Source: Brasenia schreberi (lineage: Eukaryota > Streptophyta > Magnoliopsida > Nymphaeales > Cabombaceae). Taken from it: 64,000 nt of DNA. Positions 51,401 to 64,000 of this stretch are shown here, piece by piece; positions within the stretch are counted from its first letter, which is position 1, and each line of letters starts with the position of its first letter. The translations under genes were made by a program, and so were the position numbers. The notes under the pieces were generated by a model, which saw only the letters and a list, made by a program, of their open reading frames with translations, did no database searches and had not been told where the DNA came from. The stretch spans positions 17,087,501 through 17,151,500 of the forward strand of contig JAYKKT010000061.1 of assembly GCA_036023115.1 (NCBI GenBank), read 5' to 3'.

Positions 51401-52800
51401 AACAAATTTACTACGACTTAATCAATGAATGCTAAAAGAGAAAAGTTCATTGACCATGTAGGAGTAAAGTTCTCAAGAGATCACTACAGCTAATGATAAA
51501 TTTTCAGCCTCTGATAGTTATGTTCAATTAAAAAAGCACCAAAGAAGTTAATTTACTCAAACCGAACTCCATTTCTATTTGGAAGATGTGCTTTCCAAGA
51601 ACTCATGATTTTGACCTTTTATTATGATGGAAGATAAATGGAATTAAGTTTTCAACACTACAAAAAAGATCTAAAGAGATATATGTCATTCACTCACTAC
51701 CGTTGCTTCATTTTAGCTAATTGTCTTTTTCTCTTTTGCAAGAAGGGAAGAAGGTTTGATTTGTGTGGGCAGACATAATCTTACTAGGTATCAAGACGAA
51801 ATAGCTCCAGAATGCAAACGCTTTAGAGGAGGCTTAATTGGGGTACAAACGTAGATGATACAGAGCTAGGTCCAGTGTTGGCCAAGCTAATAAAGATCTT
51901 TACAAACTCTTCTATCCCTTTATAAAAATGACAAAGATTGTCATTGACCACCATTCCTTGTACTCATTGGTTGCTCCTGAATTATGTGAAAAACTATTGA
52001 AAAGAATCTTTCCACCAATCGCAAGTTGACTGCAACCATTTTAGACACTACGAAATTTGAACTAATACACCACCTGCTAAAATCATGTATATGGGTAAAT
52101 GAAGACAAGAATCCCCTAGATGAGCCCAAATTCATGGGCCCAACATTAAGGGTTTTGCCTCTCGATTGTTGTCTAGTTGGAAGATAAGGATGATGCCCCA
52201 ATCTTATTTAGCAAGTCTCGAGAACAAAGGACCTTTGCCACTCTACTATTGATATACACTCAGGAACGAACAATTTTTCCTACATATGCTGAGTCAGAGT
52301 TCGCCACGACCCAAAAAGAAAAGTTGAGTAATTGAAAAATTTTAGGTGGAGTAACATGTCAAGACAAATCGATAACATGTTAGTTTACAAGCGAAGTCTC
52401 AACAAAACTACACCCAAAAAAACTCTCACCATTTGAGTTGGGAGAGCAAGCTAAATTGGCAAGAGCACTTAGTCGGAAAAAATACAAGTATGCCCTACAC
52501 TGCAAAAATTACCATGGACCAAAGGCAACACTAAGTACCTTTCCATTGCCGAAATGGGAGATAACATATGTATTCCTTAGAAAAGAGTGATAAAAAAAAA
52601 GAACAAAAATTAAAATGGTGGTTGAAGAGCAATGCATCGATGATGATATGATACTCCTTGGCGACCGCTATACTGCTTGAGAAAATGACAAGTTTATAGC
52701 CGGAACAAAAGAAAACTTGCATGCTCGTTTGAGGTGACCTCTTCGTTTGGTGAATATTGACTTAGAGGAAACCTTGTAGGACAAGTTCTTTGAATGAAAC
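51401..52800. other. Unclassified AT-rich, probably repeat-derived DNA
   Basis: Fragments of open frame occur on both strands but none has a recognisable motif. It may include the missing end of the hAT remnant to the left. Confidence 0.3.
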
Positions 52801-52959
52801 CAAAACTTTAAGGTGGGAGATCCTAAGGCATGGAGTTCAAGCCTATCACAAGGAAGACCAATGATGATATGCACATCCAGAAGTGTATGGCCTATCATGC
52901 CCAGATTGAAAATGAAGAAATTAATATTAACGGACCAGATTCCCAAGAAGCCAAAGGAG

Positions 52960-55900
52960 AGAGTAAGGTCTATAAGAAAGACAAGTCAAGAGTAACCAAT
53001 AAGGTGGTAAATTTCCTATTAACACAATGTTCTGCATACCTAACAGTCACTCTATTGAGTCACTGGATGTATTCCTTGGAGGGTTTCGATCGAATACAAA
53101 GTTTCTTTAGAAAGTGATCATATGGATACCAACTCGTGTAGATAGGCAAGGAACAATCACCTTCTCTACAATCTTAAGGCCTTTGTAAACATAGATAGTT
53201 GGACCAAGAAGAAAGTAGTAAGAATCAACAATTAAATGGGATACACGATAGCCCATTGTTTGCATTGTTGATGGAGCTGGTTTTGAGGAAGCCATGGAGA
53301 TGGTGGCGAGCAAGAAAGAAGATTTAGAGTAGAACAAAAAAAATGATTGCGGGGAAGTTTGAAAAGGTAAAAGGACCTAAACCCCTCTTCATAAATGATA
53401 AGTGAAACATCTTGTCACCATCAATTGGCATAATCTTTGACCTGACATTTAAAGAGGTGGCATGATTTTCATGCGATGGTTGGATGTGCCACATTACGTC
53501 ATGATATTAAATGACAATTGAGCCCATCTTTTGGGAATCTCAAAGCAACAAAAATAAGGGATACAACAGTAAATATAGGAATGACTAGCACATGTCACAA
53601 ACAAATATGAGGTAAAATTTCAAATAAATTATTAATACAAGCATGATGAAATCAAGTACATTTTCAGTCCATGTCTTATCTTTTTTGTCCCTAACATCTA
53701 CTCAAAAATATTTTTGAGCCTCACCCATACTTCTTGATGCCACTTATTTTGATGGTATCAAGCACGACCTCTTTCTCGACATCCTCTTGTTTGGCCAGCA
53801 CATAATGAAATTCCTATGTCTCATACATCAACTTTTGAGATGATTTGAGCGCAGCCTCAATAGCGATTAATGCTTGGGATATTAGAGAATTGAGGACGAA
53901 CAAAGTCAAGAAGACTCAACAAGGAGCTTGCGGTAACATTTATTGAGAACCTCAAGTTATCCCTTGAGAAGGTCGATCATAGCTTCGATCGGCATCCTTG
54001 TAGCTTCTAGATATCTAACGCACAAAGATACCTCCTCTAATTTTGTAGAGATCTCAAGGTGGGTATAGGTAGTGATGAGTGCAAAAGTGAGCAGATACAC
54101 TCTCGATGGATGACTATAGAAGCGAGTTAGGCTTTCAGAAATAACTTTTGGGTATAATGGGCCTTGAGCTATTCATGGACCTCAATGCATATATAGGAAG
54201 CCTCTTTTATGTGATTTTCTAATTCGAGGGAAAATGCATTGCTCCAAAGATCAAACAATAAATACAAGCCACCAAGTCTAGATTTATGATCACAAGGCCT
54301 TGAGATTTGGCCAATAGGCGTCTCACATGATGGAGAAGGATCTTTGTTGTTGGCCACAAAAACATAGAAACATATGCTTCAGTCAAATCCTCTAAGATGT
54401 ATTCATCATCTTTGATCTCATTTTTCTCCTTGTAGTCCTTACAAATGTAGTCGAATTCTAAATTCTTTTCCATAGAGAGGGAGAAACCAGAGATTTAAGT
54501 TGATCCATCGGAGCAAGCAACAAATGATGATGATACCGCTTGCAATGGCACCACATGATTTGGGATTATTATTGGTGGCCAAAAGCATATTATAGTCAGC
54601 AATCTTCAATCAATATGCTTCTAGTAAAGTCATGTCTTTATGAAGGTCCAACCACCAAGCAACAAAGTTCAAGATTTTTTCAAAGCAAGGATATGAATCT
54701 AGAAACCCAAAAAGGGATTTCTGCTCATTGGTCTCTAATGATTGGTCGATTGAGAAGCCTATGATAGTGGGTAGGCTTTGTCAAAATTCTAGTTATCAAG
54801 TAAGTTAATGAGAGAAGTAAGGTTCAACAATTATTGGATAGAACCTTAAAGACCGAGATGCTCCATAATATAAGAGTCAAAGAGAGGACTTTCGACACTC
54901 CTATGGGTATTAGATCTGCAATGAATACTATGGTAGAAAGTGAACTAGGGGTATGAAATATGAAGGGAGAAAAGTTATCTCACCAAGATAGATGAACCTT
55001 AACCAGGCAATAATATCCTTGGGAGACAAAGAAACAAGAGAAATGTGGATTAAAGTTGGCCTCAATGAATCTAATATGATTAAGTGAGAAGGTAAGTGAG
55101 TAAATCCAAGTTTTGAAAAATACAAATAGATTTAGAACTTGTAGAACCATAGTGAGTATCCTATTAAATGTGTAGAGCCACCCCACCTATTAAATGTGTA
55201 GAGCCACCCCACTGCTCCTAAGAGCCTCAATAGCTGAATTTACTTAGTGATATACCATGGCTAGAAAAGAGAGGAAAGTGGCAACTTCATACTAGACATG
55301 ATGGCGCAAATATACCATGCATACTTGCCATTTACTTTGGCACCACAAACACAGGTAATGAAATGATAGAACCTCAACAGCAAAATGGTATGATGTTCAT
55401 CATCAGATATGACTCCAATATCCAAGTATTTACAAATGAAGTCAACCCAAGAAAGATATAAAGAGAGTTTGGGGATGTGAAAATCCCATTAAGCTAAAGA
55501 AATAGTGTCAATATCATCGATAGGTAAACTGGTGATTCTTTAGACATAAAGAATTGTAGGAGACATCATCCCAAAAGGAACTAGAAATGATTAATACTGA
55601 AAGACCCAAACACACAAGAAAAAAGTACATGAGTTGGCTGTCAAAGTGGATACCCAAACAAGACAATATGATGAGGTTGTAATGATAATATCCACGTATT
55701 TTCAAATAAAGTCATCCCAAGAAAGATATAAAGAGAGTTTGGGGATGTGAAAATCCCATTAAGCTAAAGAAATAGTGTCAATATCATCGAATGGTAAACC
55801 AATGATTCTTTAGACATAAAGAATTATAGGAGACATCATCCCAAAAGGAACTAGAAATAATTAATACTAAAAGACCCAAATACACAAGAAAAGAGTACAT

Positions 55901-56150
55901 GAGTTGGCCGCCGAAGTGGATACCCAAACAAGACAATATGATGAGGTTGTAATATCCATTTCATCCACAGATGATGTTTATGTTCTTAGATATAATCCAA
56001 CCAGTTGACACAAAGTTGACAGATTGATGGCCAAAGACATAAAATTAGGACATCAGAACATTACAAACTCATCATGGGTCGATGATAGAGATTCAAAGTG
56101 GAATTGAGGAAGATTATCAGATGATGTGGTATGGGTGTGAAGTTGAAGGA
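52960..56150 (-). pseudogene. Decayed minus-strand coding region, family not recognised
   Basis: The minus strand has protein-like text spread over several frames. One block begins M-A-S-S-K-P-A-P-S-T at about 53295. A charged, coiled-coil-like block begins M-E-K-N-L-E-F-D-Y at 54473. A block with W-L-Y-T-F-N-R-I-L and W-I-Y-S-L-T-F lies near 55180-55070, and a block with S-W-V-D-F-I-C-K-Y near 55440 is followed by L-L-L-R-F-Y-H-F. The mix resembles plant transposon-associated proteins (mobile-domain type), but that is an impression only. It is broken by stops throughout. Confidence 0.3.
55417..55956 (-). repeat. Tandem duplication (270 bp x 2)
   Basis: Units 55417-55686 and 55687-55956 are over 90% alike by eye and carry the same minus-strand coding-like segment. 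Confidence 0.93.
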
Positions 56151-59000
56151 AATTTCTTTTGTCAAGGGGGTTTGCAAGCAAGAAGAAGGTAAAAGAAAAA
56201 GAGACTGAATCCTTATAAAGCCCATATTATCTTACCAAAGAGGTACGAAAATAACGTGAAAATAGAGTCTTTTTAGTGTTTGATATCGATAGAAGAATGA
56301 CTTATGTCCTTGAAAATAGAATGTCATGTGTTGATGCTGAAAAATTGAAAGGGGTACATGGTAAACTCTCAAAGGTCAAAGTAGGAGAATATCATTTTAG
56401 GCTTATGATGCCTACAAGCCTCAAGGCACAATGTGACAATGGTGACAATTGGCATGCCATACATGACACAAAACCGTACATATGAACGATGATTTTAACT
56501 ATTGATTCCTTTAGGGAGGTCTCTAAATAGCAATTGTAATATTCAAGCAAGGTATGGAATCAATCATATTGTGAGTCTTTTTGTTCTTACCATAGTTCTT
56601 CAGTATTTTTCCTAGGAGTAGACGTAACTTAGCTTACTAAATTTATCTTTCAATGTAAAAGTGTTATGTGTTGCTTGTCTCCTTCTGTCATTTTCCTTGC
56701 CTGGAAGTATAATATCAATAACAATTGGGATATGCTTAGTCATATTTCCTGGAACTTATCTCCATCTCTTAAAGCCTTGTTCATCCTTTCATTTGACAAT
56801 GAGGGTTAGAGTTCTCTGACACATCATGCATCATATTGTCTCATTCCAATGGGTTCCTAAACTGCTATTCAAATTACATCATCACTCTTAGAGACAACAA
56901 ATATAATAATCATAGAACCATCTTAACTATGCTTCTTTACATTTACAGGAGTCTTTCCTTCTGAAGAAATGAATTCCCAATGACACTATTTCCTAATATC
57001 TAGAAAGGGGAAACTAGGTATTATGTTGTTGGGTTCATAAGGAGAGAATTGTCAGGCCATTAATAGATCAATTAAGATTGAAAGGACACCAACAAGAAGT
57101 AGAAACAAAACATAAGCTTATAGTGTCTAAAGATAAACGTGATGTTCTCTCTCAATGCTCATTTGATGGTATTGTTTCCTCTTCATCATTGCAGCAGCAT
57201 GACTAGCTAAGCTTGTGTAGCAAGATTAATCTTAGGACTTTCTTGAACATGTTGCTTCATCTAAATTATATAGATTATGTTTAGAGATAAAATTTGATGC
57301 CTTTTACAATAACTACAAACTTCTAAATTTGAATATATACTGTGATTTTTATGACTTCAGGTATCTTGTAAGATTTGTTTAGGGACATGTTCAAATGCAG
57401 TTCTTGTTCTCTATGTGCTGGAATTTGGGCACTTTGTATTTTCAAGTGTTAAGCGTGAATAAAAGGGAATAGAGAAATGTGAATGAGGGAATGCAAATAA
57501 TTTGTTGATGGGAGTGCGAACCAATCTTGTGCTTGTGCAATCAGTATATCATATTAGCTATTTGTTATTCAACATATGATTATAATCTTACATTGTAATG
57601 TTTCCATACAATATGCACATTGTTGTGAGGATGAATCAGTATATCTCATAAACCATAAGCTAGATATTGTTCTACTCCACCTAGTCAAAAGATAATGACA
57701 TAGAAGGTAACTCATCTACTAGTGAAAAGTTTAGAATGTAACTAGCCTAATATCCCTCTTTCCCTAAAGGATGAAAACTAATAAACTCAATTTTAAGATA
57801 TCCTATATTGTTACGAAAGCTCCATAATCTAATGTTGCCTAAACCTCTTATCTACCTTAAGCTTTTGCCTTTCAAATACAATTGCTTCTTAATCATCGGA
57901 TAACTTATAGTTATAAGGTTTGTAGGGCATATGATGTGCTATGCAGTGATGTAATAGTTGGTAATTTCAAGACTACTAAAAATCAATCGACACTCAATCA
58001 TGGACTGATCATCATTCAAAGGTCAAACACTTCATGCGACCCTAATGCTGATCTTTAAAAAAATAGGTCCATTTCAAGAACATAGTGATTGAAGGAAATG
58101 ACCAACAACCTATTCCAATTGCTTAGCTCGCTTTTTTTACAATGGGAGGTCAACGCCAGATATACATGCCTTGAGAGTTGAAATTTCTATCAACAACCCA
58201 CAAATTGAGAGCCCTAACAGGTGGGTAGCCTTGAGTGTCAATTGCTCACCTCAGTTATGTGTAGAAGATTACACATGCATTAATTGCCATTTACCTTATC
58301 TAGCATATGCATTAAATATTGACCTCCTCATATGCATCTAACTTGTTAAAACTCTTTTCAATATACATTAAATTGTTTGTAGTTTTTCTCACTATATATT
58401 TAAAAGGTCAATTAACTTTTCAGCATGCATTTAGAAAAGCTTATTCACTTTTCAACAAGTACTTAGATAATTTCTAAGATCTTGCATGCATTTAACAACA
58501 TGTTCATCTCTATTAGAAATATGTGTGGCACCTGTCATTAACTAACTTAGATATAAGTATGGTACCTTTGTTGTGAGGAAATTCAAAGTGCATTTTATAT
58601 TATTTCATGTTCTTATCTAAAATTTTTAAGATTTTTGCAAAATCAGAAGTATTTTTAAAAATTCAAAGAACAGGTCTCTGAAATTGAAGAGATTCTGCAA
58701 TTTTCAGAATCTAAAAATTTTTAAAAATCAAGAACTTAGATACAAATCTGAAACTTTGAAAAATCTGGTTTTTCCTTTTTCAATTTAACAGATTCAAACA
58801 ACTTTTTAAGCGTCTTGGCTGACCCTTGAGCCCTGGTTCAAGAAGGCCTATGTCAAAAAGATCTCACTTGTCCACAATCATCTTTAGAAGTCAGAAAATC
58901 AGAATTTGTTAGTTTTAGCAAACTAACTGGCATGCTCGCACAACACGATGTAGTCTGAGAGTTTGATTTTGAATCATAAATGATTTTGAAATAAATTCAT
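56151..59000. other. AT-rich DNA without a recognisable gene
   Basis: Only short open frames are present. A purine/T-rich stretch of simple character lies at about 58610-58760. No RNA gene or transposon motif seen. Confidence 0.35.
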
Positions 59001-59010
59001 GTCTACAATT

Positions 59011-59300
59011 AGTAACACATGTAGTAGTTGTAACTTATGAGCATTTTTAGCCATATTGTGGCATTAATAGCTACTTACTTACATAAGTGATAATTTTGCT
59101 CATTAGTAGCACATATAGTAGCTATAACTCTTTAACATTTTTACTTATATTTTGAAATTAAGAACTACTTATTTGAATCATAATTGTGCTTATGTGCTCA
59201 TTAGTAGCACATGAAGTGGCTGTAACTCTTAAGCATTCAACATTCATGTTATGGTATCAAGAGTCATCTTCTTGAGCTGTAATTATGTTCATTAGTAGCA
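59011..59300 (+). repeat. Tandem repeat, about 95-bp unit, 3 copies plus a partial
   Basis: Units start with AGTAGCACAT-like words at 59011, 59105, 59203 and (partial) 59293, and share GTAGCTGTAACTC- and AAGCATTTTTA-like parts. It lies just upstream of the copia primer-binding site, so it may be part of its 5' LTR. Confidence 0.75.
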
Positions 59301-59533
59301 TATCATAAATTACATCTTCACCATGTCTATATATAGTGATATTGTAAACAAGATTCATCTACCTTTTTCTCTCATTATATGAGTCCTTTCTTACTTAGTT
59401 TTTCAAGAGAGTTTATAAGTCATATTGTAGCGTTAATTGGATTTATCTATGACAGTTGCATTTATGTAAGATGAGCCAAGGGTCTTTATTTTATCTTGAA
59501 TGTATTTGTTGGGGTTTATGACATTCAGTTATT

Positions 59534-62290
59534 TAATATCAGAGTGACAAATAAACCTAAAGGTTAGTATTTATCATGCCTCAAAGAATAATGCTATTCT
59601 AACATTTATTTTAGGGTGTTAAATTCGATCTCTCGGGTATTGACTATTCAAGAACTGTGATATCTACAAGATCAACTCTAACAACTTTAGGTTTATTTGC
59701 CAAGATGGTTATTTTCCATCGAGAAATGATATCTAACTTCATCAAGTTGGATAGATTTGATGGTAGAAATTTCTTACGATATCCAAAGAAGATACACTTT
59801 CTTCTAACTACATTGAAGGTTGTGTATGTTCTCACTACATGACGACCGAAAGAGAAGGAAAGTGAGATCCTTGAAGAAGCTCACAAATGACAAAAGTAAG
59901 AAAATGATGATTATATTTATAGGGGTTATACCCTCAACAACATGTTAGATGCCTTATGACTCCTACTAAACGTCAAGTGGGGCATGTGAATTTTAGAAAA
60001 TTTCATGAAATGGCTAAATCAAACTTGATTCCAAAAATTAATAAGTCAATGCATTCATGTTCTACTTGTATGTATACAAAAATTACTGGACTCCCATTTC
60101 CAAGAATTGAAAGAAGTTCCAAAATTTTATATTTATGGTTGGCTTGGCCAACAATAGGAGGAAAAAGGTTTTTTGTAACTTTTATTGATGATTGCAATAG
60201 ATTTTACTGTGTATATTTGATGTATGCAAAGGATGAGGTTTTGAAAAAGTTTAAGATTTCGAAAACTCAAGTGAAAGTTTAACATTAAACTTTCATTAAG
60301 TGTTTAAAAATTGATAGAATTGAAGAATATTATAATCCTAGTTTTTTTTAGCCTACCAGAATCATGCATCAAACTATGATTCCCTTATTCTTTATAATAA
60401 AATGGTATAGTAGAAAGAAAAAATAGAGTGTTATAAGAAATGATAAATATTATATTATCATATTCTGGTTTATCAAATAGTTATTGGGGTGAAGCATTAT
60501 TAATTACTTGTTTTATTTTAAATAGAGTTAAAAACAGAATGAACCAAATTATCCCATATGAACTCTGAAATAAAAAAGTCCTAACCAAAACTTTTCCAAA
60601 GTTTGGAGTTGTAGGTTATTGTCAAAGTTCTAGAATATAAAAGAAAGAAGTTGAGTGAAAGAAAAATTGAATGTATCTTCTTGGGATATATAAAAAATAG
60701 TAAGGCTTCATTGTAATTAAATCAAATTACTCATATCTAATTAATATAGTGATAGAGTCAAAAATGTTATTTTCAAAAAAATAGATTTACCTCAATTCTT
60801 AGATCTACTAGACATCTTCATGAAAATGAATATGATCCAAAAAATGTTAGAACTAGTAATATCATTATAGAGAATTCAATACCTACACGAAGCAAAAGAC
60901 AAAGAAAGACAAAGATGTTAGGACTAGATTTTCACATGTTCCTAGTTGAAGGAACTTGTGACTCAATTGTGAGTCATATGCTATTTTGTTATAACAAAAA
61001 AAATGATTTCAAGACTTATGAAGAGAATATGAGATCTCTTGATTTGCAATTTTAGAAGAAAGCCATCAAAGAGAAGATCGACTCAATAATGAGTAACAAA
61101 ATTTGAAAACTAGTAGACCTTCCTCTAAGTTCTAAAGCAATTGGTTATAAATATATTTACAAAAAAAGAGAAGTTGATGAAAAAATTCATAAATTTAAAG
61201 CAATGGTTATTGCTGGGGTTTTCTCTAAAAAAGAAGGAATTTATTATTTTGATACATATACACCGGTAGTTAGAATAGTTAAATTAGGATCTATTTAGCA
61301 CATACATCCATATATAAACTTGTTATTCACCAAATAAATATAAAAATGATAATTTTAAATGATGAATTAGACAAGGAGGTGTATATGGAATAACCAAAAT
61401 ATTTTGTTGTACCTAGGCAAGAACATAAAGTTTACAAATGAGTCGAGTTCTTATATATTTTAAAGCTAGCTCCTAAGCAATGACATCAAAAATAAATGAA
61501 TTAGTCAAATGTTGTTTAATTTGTTTATATGTTGATAATGTGCTCATTTTTCTACTTATTTAAAAGAAATTAAAAATATCAAAAGTTTTTGTCTAGCAAT
61601 TTTGACATAAAGACATGAGAGAAACAAATATTATTTTCAACATTAAAATAACAAGAGAAGGAAATAATATAAGGCTTACACAATATCATTATATTGAAAA
61701 AGATTTACATTTTTTTGATTATTTTCATTGTTATCATGTCCCTTGTCCATTTCATGTAAATATTAAGTTAGTACCAAATAAAGGATAGCCCATGACACAG
61801 TTAGAGTATGTTAAAATTATTGGATCTTGATGTATGGTATGATATATTCTTGACTTCACAATGTATATGTAGTGGGCAAATTTGGGTCATATATAAGCAA
61901 TTTTGGTAAGGACCATTGGCATAATGTTCATCGAGTTTAAAATATTTGAAAGGAACCATTGAGTATAGCTTAGTACATGGTAGAAGTCCTTCAATTTTAG
62001 ATGGATATTAAGATATTAGTTGGGTTAGATACTCAAAGGACCATACGTTGGGTCTTTATTATTAGTAGGGTGCCATTTCTTAGGGTTCTAAGAAATAAAC
62101 ATACTTAGCTGATTCCACCATGACTTTCGAGTTTATAGTTATAGCTTCGGCAGGTAAAGAAGCAAAATGGCTAAGAAATTTGCTTAATGAGATTCTAATA
62201 CGGCCAAAGCCAGTGACACCTATATTAATGAATTGTGATAGTTAAAATACATTATCAAATGCTTATTGTCAAACATATAGTGGAAAATCT
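59534..62290 (+). mobile_element. Decayed Ty1/copia retrotransposon, related to 430-3560
   Basis: A primer-binding site TAATATCAGAGT (consensus TGGTATCAGAGC) lies at 59534-59545. A gag start has F-D-G-R-N-F-L-R-Y near 59757. A pre-integrase and integrase block at 59956-60282 has G-H-V-N-F, C-S-T-C and F-I-D-D-C-N-R-F. RT blocks are near 61190-61350, RNase H near 62100-62290 (A-D-S-T-M-T, A-K-W-L-R-N, ending T-Y-S-G-K-S). Large parts of gag are deleted (59900-59950). It ends at the same G-K-S codons where the left copy also loses similarity. No intact frame. Confidence 0.8.
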
Positions 62291-62299
62291 ATCTATCTA

Positions 62300-62386
<87 letters not shown>

Positions 62387-62387
62387 T
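62288..62387. repeat. Compound microsatellite (ATCT)n-(AT)n
   Basis: It starts inside the final codons of the copia RNase H remnant (GGAAAATCT then ATCT repeats) and runs into about 40 AT units. Confidence 0.97.
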
Positions 62388-64000
62388 GTATCCTAAAAAT
62401 TAATGTTTATCACCAAAAATAGCTCTACCCCAACATTCTTTTCAGGACGTAAAATTCGATCCGTGCCATCTATAAGATCAATTCCATCAGTTTTTTTTGA
62501 AAGAGTATTCGTAATGCTCACGTAGGAAACTATTATATCTTTTCTTTGTTTCCATTATATACTTTACCGTCTTCGGTTCCGTTTGGGCTTGGGAGAAACA
62601 ACTCCCTCATTTTCCTCATAGGATCCTCATTAGACCCTCATATGTTGAAAAAAAAAGTCTTCATAATGGCATTTTGTGAAATGGTTTTGTTATTAAAGTG
62701 CCATTCATGAAATTAGGGGGGGCACCTGCTTTCACGAATGGTTGATTGAGAAATGAATCTTATGTGGCCACTTTTCATATATATATTCTTACAGGTGTAA
62801 GTCCATACCAAGTTTAGAGCATAGAGAGACGCATGCAAACATCTTGCAATCATCTGCTCAAATATACCCTTTGTAGTACCTTAGCGTAAGCCCATATTAC
62901 AGCATAAATAGACGCATGTAGACATGTGCATTGATTAGTACCTTGGCTCCTAACCGAGTGCCGGAACTTCAAAGTTGCATTCTTTGTTCTTGCAACCCTG
63001 TTTTAGTAGCGGGGCTTCACGTAAAATATTGCACAGGTATTCCATCAACTAACCGATTGCTTAACTAGACTTGCTCATCTGAACTTGCCAATATCATGTA
63101 TAGCCGAATATCTCCTTTCTTCCACAAGTAGATCAATCGTAGACCAATTAGCTGTTAACTAATTGGTCATATGTTGAAATCTTACGCTGGAGATTGTTGG
63201 AGGGGCTCCTTTGTTACTATAGGAGTAGGTAATATATTCTGTGTTTGTTCATATTGTATTCCATCTCATCGTATGATATTCTGATGCGATAGTGGAGTAT
63301 CAACCGTCGGAAATAGTTCCATGACCGTCTGACAAAGTTTTCAGAGGTTTATTGTGGCCGTTGTTTTAGTATTTTTCAGAGTCTATCTCTCGGAATTGTT
63401 TTTCGATATGTTCGGGTGGTTTGAACTGTCAGAAGGGTCACGACCATCTCCATGGTAACGGTTATGTCATTTCTATGTACATTTTGAAGGTCTATGTGTT
63501 TTATCATAAAAGTCGACACAATTGGGTGAGAGCAAGTAAATTATATTTCATTTTCTCGTCTGTCTTCATGCGTTCGCAAATTTTTACAGCGGGGACGCGA
63601 AGTTTCTGAAGAAGCAATTGAGAGAGAGAGAGAGGGAATCACATCTTCTTCATGCACGGGAAGCATATCATCTGGATCATAAGATGTTCATGCGCATTGT
63701 GGTGAATGCATACTGCTTAAGTGCACATTCATTTTCACATAAGTTTGATGTTAATATTCCTATACTGCTATATGGCAAGGATAGTCGAGAATCCACGACA
63801 CTTGTGCTTAGAGCTACAAGAAGTTCATGAAATTCATTTGCACCATAGCTTATATCGAAATTTTGGCGGTGTACGTAATTTGAATGCATGAGTTTTGTGC
63901 ATGTTTTCTGTGTGAGTAGATCTCTAGAGAACCGGTTCGATTAATTAAGTATCAAAGAACCAAGCAAGTGCAAGAATGAGCTTCACATTAGCCATGTAAA
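62388..64000. other. Flanking DNA without a recognisable gene
   Basis: 62390-62500 resembles the copia leader at 59555-59690 (shared CCTAAA..TTA..TTTATCA and AAATTCGATC words), so a second element start may lie here. The rest is of mixed composition with a short GA run at about 63619-63635. No coding or RNA motif was recognised. Confidence 0.35.

Noticed and set aside
59011..59300. CRISPR-like direct repeats
   Set aside because: Units are contiguous, diverged ~95-bp tandem repeats without unique spacers, in a plant nuclear context.

Overview
This is a nuclear window from a flowering plant with large, transposon-filled introns. Two plant genes are recognised with confidence. One is an intronless, GC-rich GT8 galacturonosyltransferase-like gene (GATL, + strand, 5374-6456). 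The other is the mitochondrial pyruvate dehydrogenase E1 alpha subunit (- strand, 8 exons, 8941-47804). Both are GC-rich at their 5' ends and sit in AT-rich, repeat-derived DNA. The species cannot be named from the sequence; angiosperm is clear, anything narrower would be a guess.

Layout. 430-3560 is a decayed Ty1/copia element. 3.6-5.4 kb is repeat-like DNA and the GATL upstream region. GATL and the E1 alpha gene converge on 6.5-8.9 kb. The E1 alpha gene fills 8.9-47.8 kb. All eight exons join in frame through GT-AG sites to give a 397-residue protein, but intron 2 is 30,858 bp and intron 3 is 5,211 bp. Right of the gene are a degraded Ac/RICESLEEPER-type hAT transposase (about 50.0-51.4 kb), an unidentified decayed minus-strand coding region (about 53-56 kb) with a 270-bp tandem duplication, plain AT-rich DNA, and a second decayed copia element (59.5-62.3 kb) related to the first. 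The last 1.6 kb has no recognisable gene.

The introns of the E1 alpha gene hold a readable history of nested insertions. An RTE-type LINE with a (TTG)n tail is the most frequent element: one full-length copy (20116-23398), several 5'-truncated copies, one copy with both ends but a deleted middle (11902-12804), and three very short 3'-tail insertions (43, 47 and 52 bp) that each have their own 16-17 bp target-site duplication. There are also a solo copia LTR with a perfect 5-bp duplication, a copia element split by a hAT element that is itself split by a LINE and a small hAT-like element, a second copia with both LTRs carrying a LINE in its RNase H end, and two further hAT remnants. All three intronic LTR insertions, and most LINE insertions, are antisense to the host gene.

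No tRNA, rRNA, CRISPR or prokaryotic feature was seen. The points most worth following are the giant intron in an essential housekeeping gene and the RTE LINE family, whose 3' recognition region appears to overlap the end of its coding sequence and which is represented both by near-intact copies and by tail-only insertions.
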